A stretch of 5,535 nt of DNA from an uncultured Burkholderiales bacterium. Lineage in GTDB: Bacteria > Pseudomonadota > Gammaproteobacteria > Burkholderiales > Burkholderiaceae_C. The translations under genes and the position numbers were made by a program. Numbering within the stretch: the stretch's first letter is position 1; the number at the start of each line of letters is the position of its first letter. Shown piece after piece: positions 5,250 through 5,535 of the stretch. The stretch spans positions 1-5,535 of the forward strand of contig CAIODE010000252.1 in the NCBI GenBank assembly GCA_903856875.1. Direction: 5' to 3'. Below the pieces are notes generated by a model that was not told the DNA's origin, did not search any database, and worked only from the letters and a program-made list of their open reading frames with translations.

Positions 5250-5535
5250 ATGCGTTTAATTAACCCAACCCATCTGGAAAAACCTCGCGCTTGGTTTCCC
5301 CAAGAACTGAGCCAAGACGCTACTTGGATTCATCACCTAAGTCGTGAAGCAACGCTCGAAATTGAAGAGGCACTTCAGCATGCCAAGGCCACTGAAAAAT
5401 CTTGGCTGCAAATGACTGCCAACGACTTTCCTTTAAAACGCCATGCCAAAGAGGCCATTGATCGGGCCTTTGCTGTCACACAAACAGCCTACGGCATGTG
5501 TTTGCTCAAGGGCTTTCCTGTTGATCGATGGTCGG
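5250..5535 (+). CDS. TauD/TfdA-like Fe(II)/2-oxoglutarate dioxygenase, N-terminal part (truncated by window edge)
   Basis: The frame is open from an ATG at 5250 through the right edge (95 full codons plus one base). An in-frame stop at 5235-5237 fixes the ATG as the first start, and GGA at 5241-5243 sits six bases upstream as a weak ribosome site. Visible features are WIHHLS (26-31), an amphipathic helix with EIEEALQHAKATEK (37-50), an MTANDFPL stretch (55-62), and YGMCLLKGFPVDRW (81-94), which matches the 'G-h-h-h-h-[RK]-G-h-P' strand opening the core of TauD/TfdA-family enzymes. The iron-binding HxD...H residues would lie beyond the window, so catalytic competence cannot be judged. Relatives oxidise taurine, aryloxy-acids, betaines and other small molecules with 2-oxoglutarate and oxygen. 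It is divergent from the Bug gene, which may supply a related substrate. Confidence 0.75.
   Translation, partial: MRLINPTHLEKPRAWFPQELSQDATWIHHLSREATLEIEEALQHAKATEKSWLQMTANDFPLKRHAKEAIDRAFAVTQTAYGMCLLKGFPVDRWS

Noticed and set aside
5113..5253. CATATG at both divergent start codons (5113-5118 and 5248-5253)
   Set aside because: A six-base palindrome overlapping ATG starts is easily due to chance, and another copy occurs at 24-29 inside a gene.

Overview
The window looks like an accessory or catabolic stretch of a betaproteobacterial (Burkholderiales, probably Comamonadaceae-like) chromosome. The evidence is a Bug-type tripartite tricarboxylate transporter binding protein with no permease beside it, a DmoA/NtaA-type flavin monooxygenase, an MFS carrier of a type I associate with that order, and a TauD/TfdA-type dioxygenase. 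Base composition looks close to 50% GC by eye, so the genus is not called.

Layout from left to right: (1) positions 1-876, minus strand, the N-terminal 292 residues of an MFS transporter that runs off the left edge. (2) A 94-bp divergent gap. (3) 971-2329, plus strand, a complete 452-residue NtaA/SnaA/DszA/DmoA-family FMN-dependent monooxygenase. (4) 2382-3404, plus, a lipoprotein with a YHYH domain. (5) 3401-4075, plus, a membrane-anchored exported protein with one perfect EF-hand loop, whose start overlaps the stop of the YHYH gene in a TTGA junction. (6) An 80-bp convergent gap. (7) 4156-5115, minus, the Bug-family substrate-binding protein. (8) A 134-bp divergent gap with a tandem 12-bp repeat and a possible promoter. 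(9) 5250-5535, plus, the first 95 codons of a TauD/TfdA-like dioxygenase that runs off the right edge. No stretch over 300 bp is without a gene, and I saw no tRNA, rRNA, CRISPR array, insertion sequence or convincing hairpin terminator.

How the genes may work together: the transporter and the monooxygenase are divergent neighbours and could import and oxidise the same small (perhaps organosulfur or amine) compound. The Bug protein and the dioxygenase form a second divergent uptake/oxidation pair. Between them sits the least understood part, a probably co-translated envelope pair of a YHYH lipoprotein and a small EF-hand protein, both apparently starting with TTG. This pair is the best candidate in the window for an undescribed functional unit. 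A 19-bp near-perfect direct repeat (17/19) brackets the Bug gene and is the main non-coding signal.
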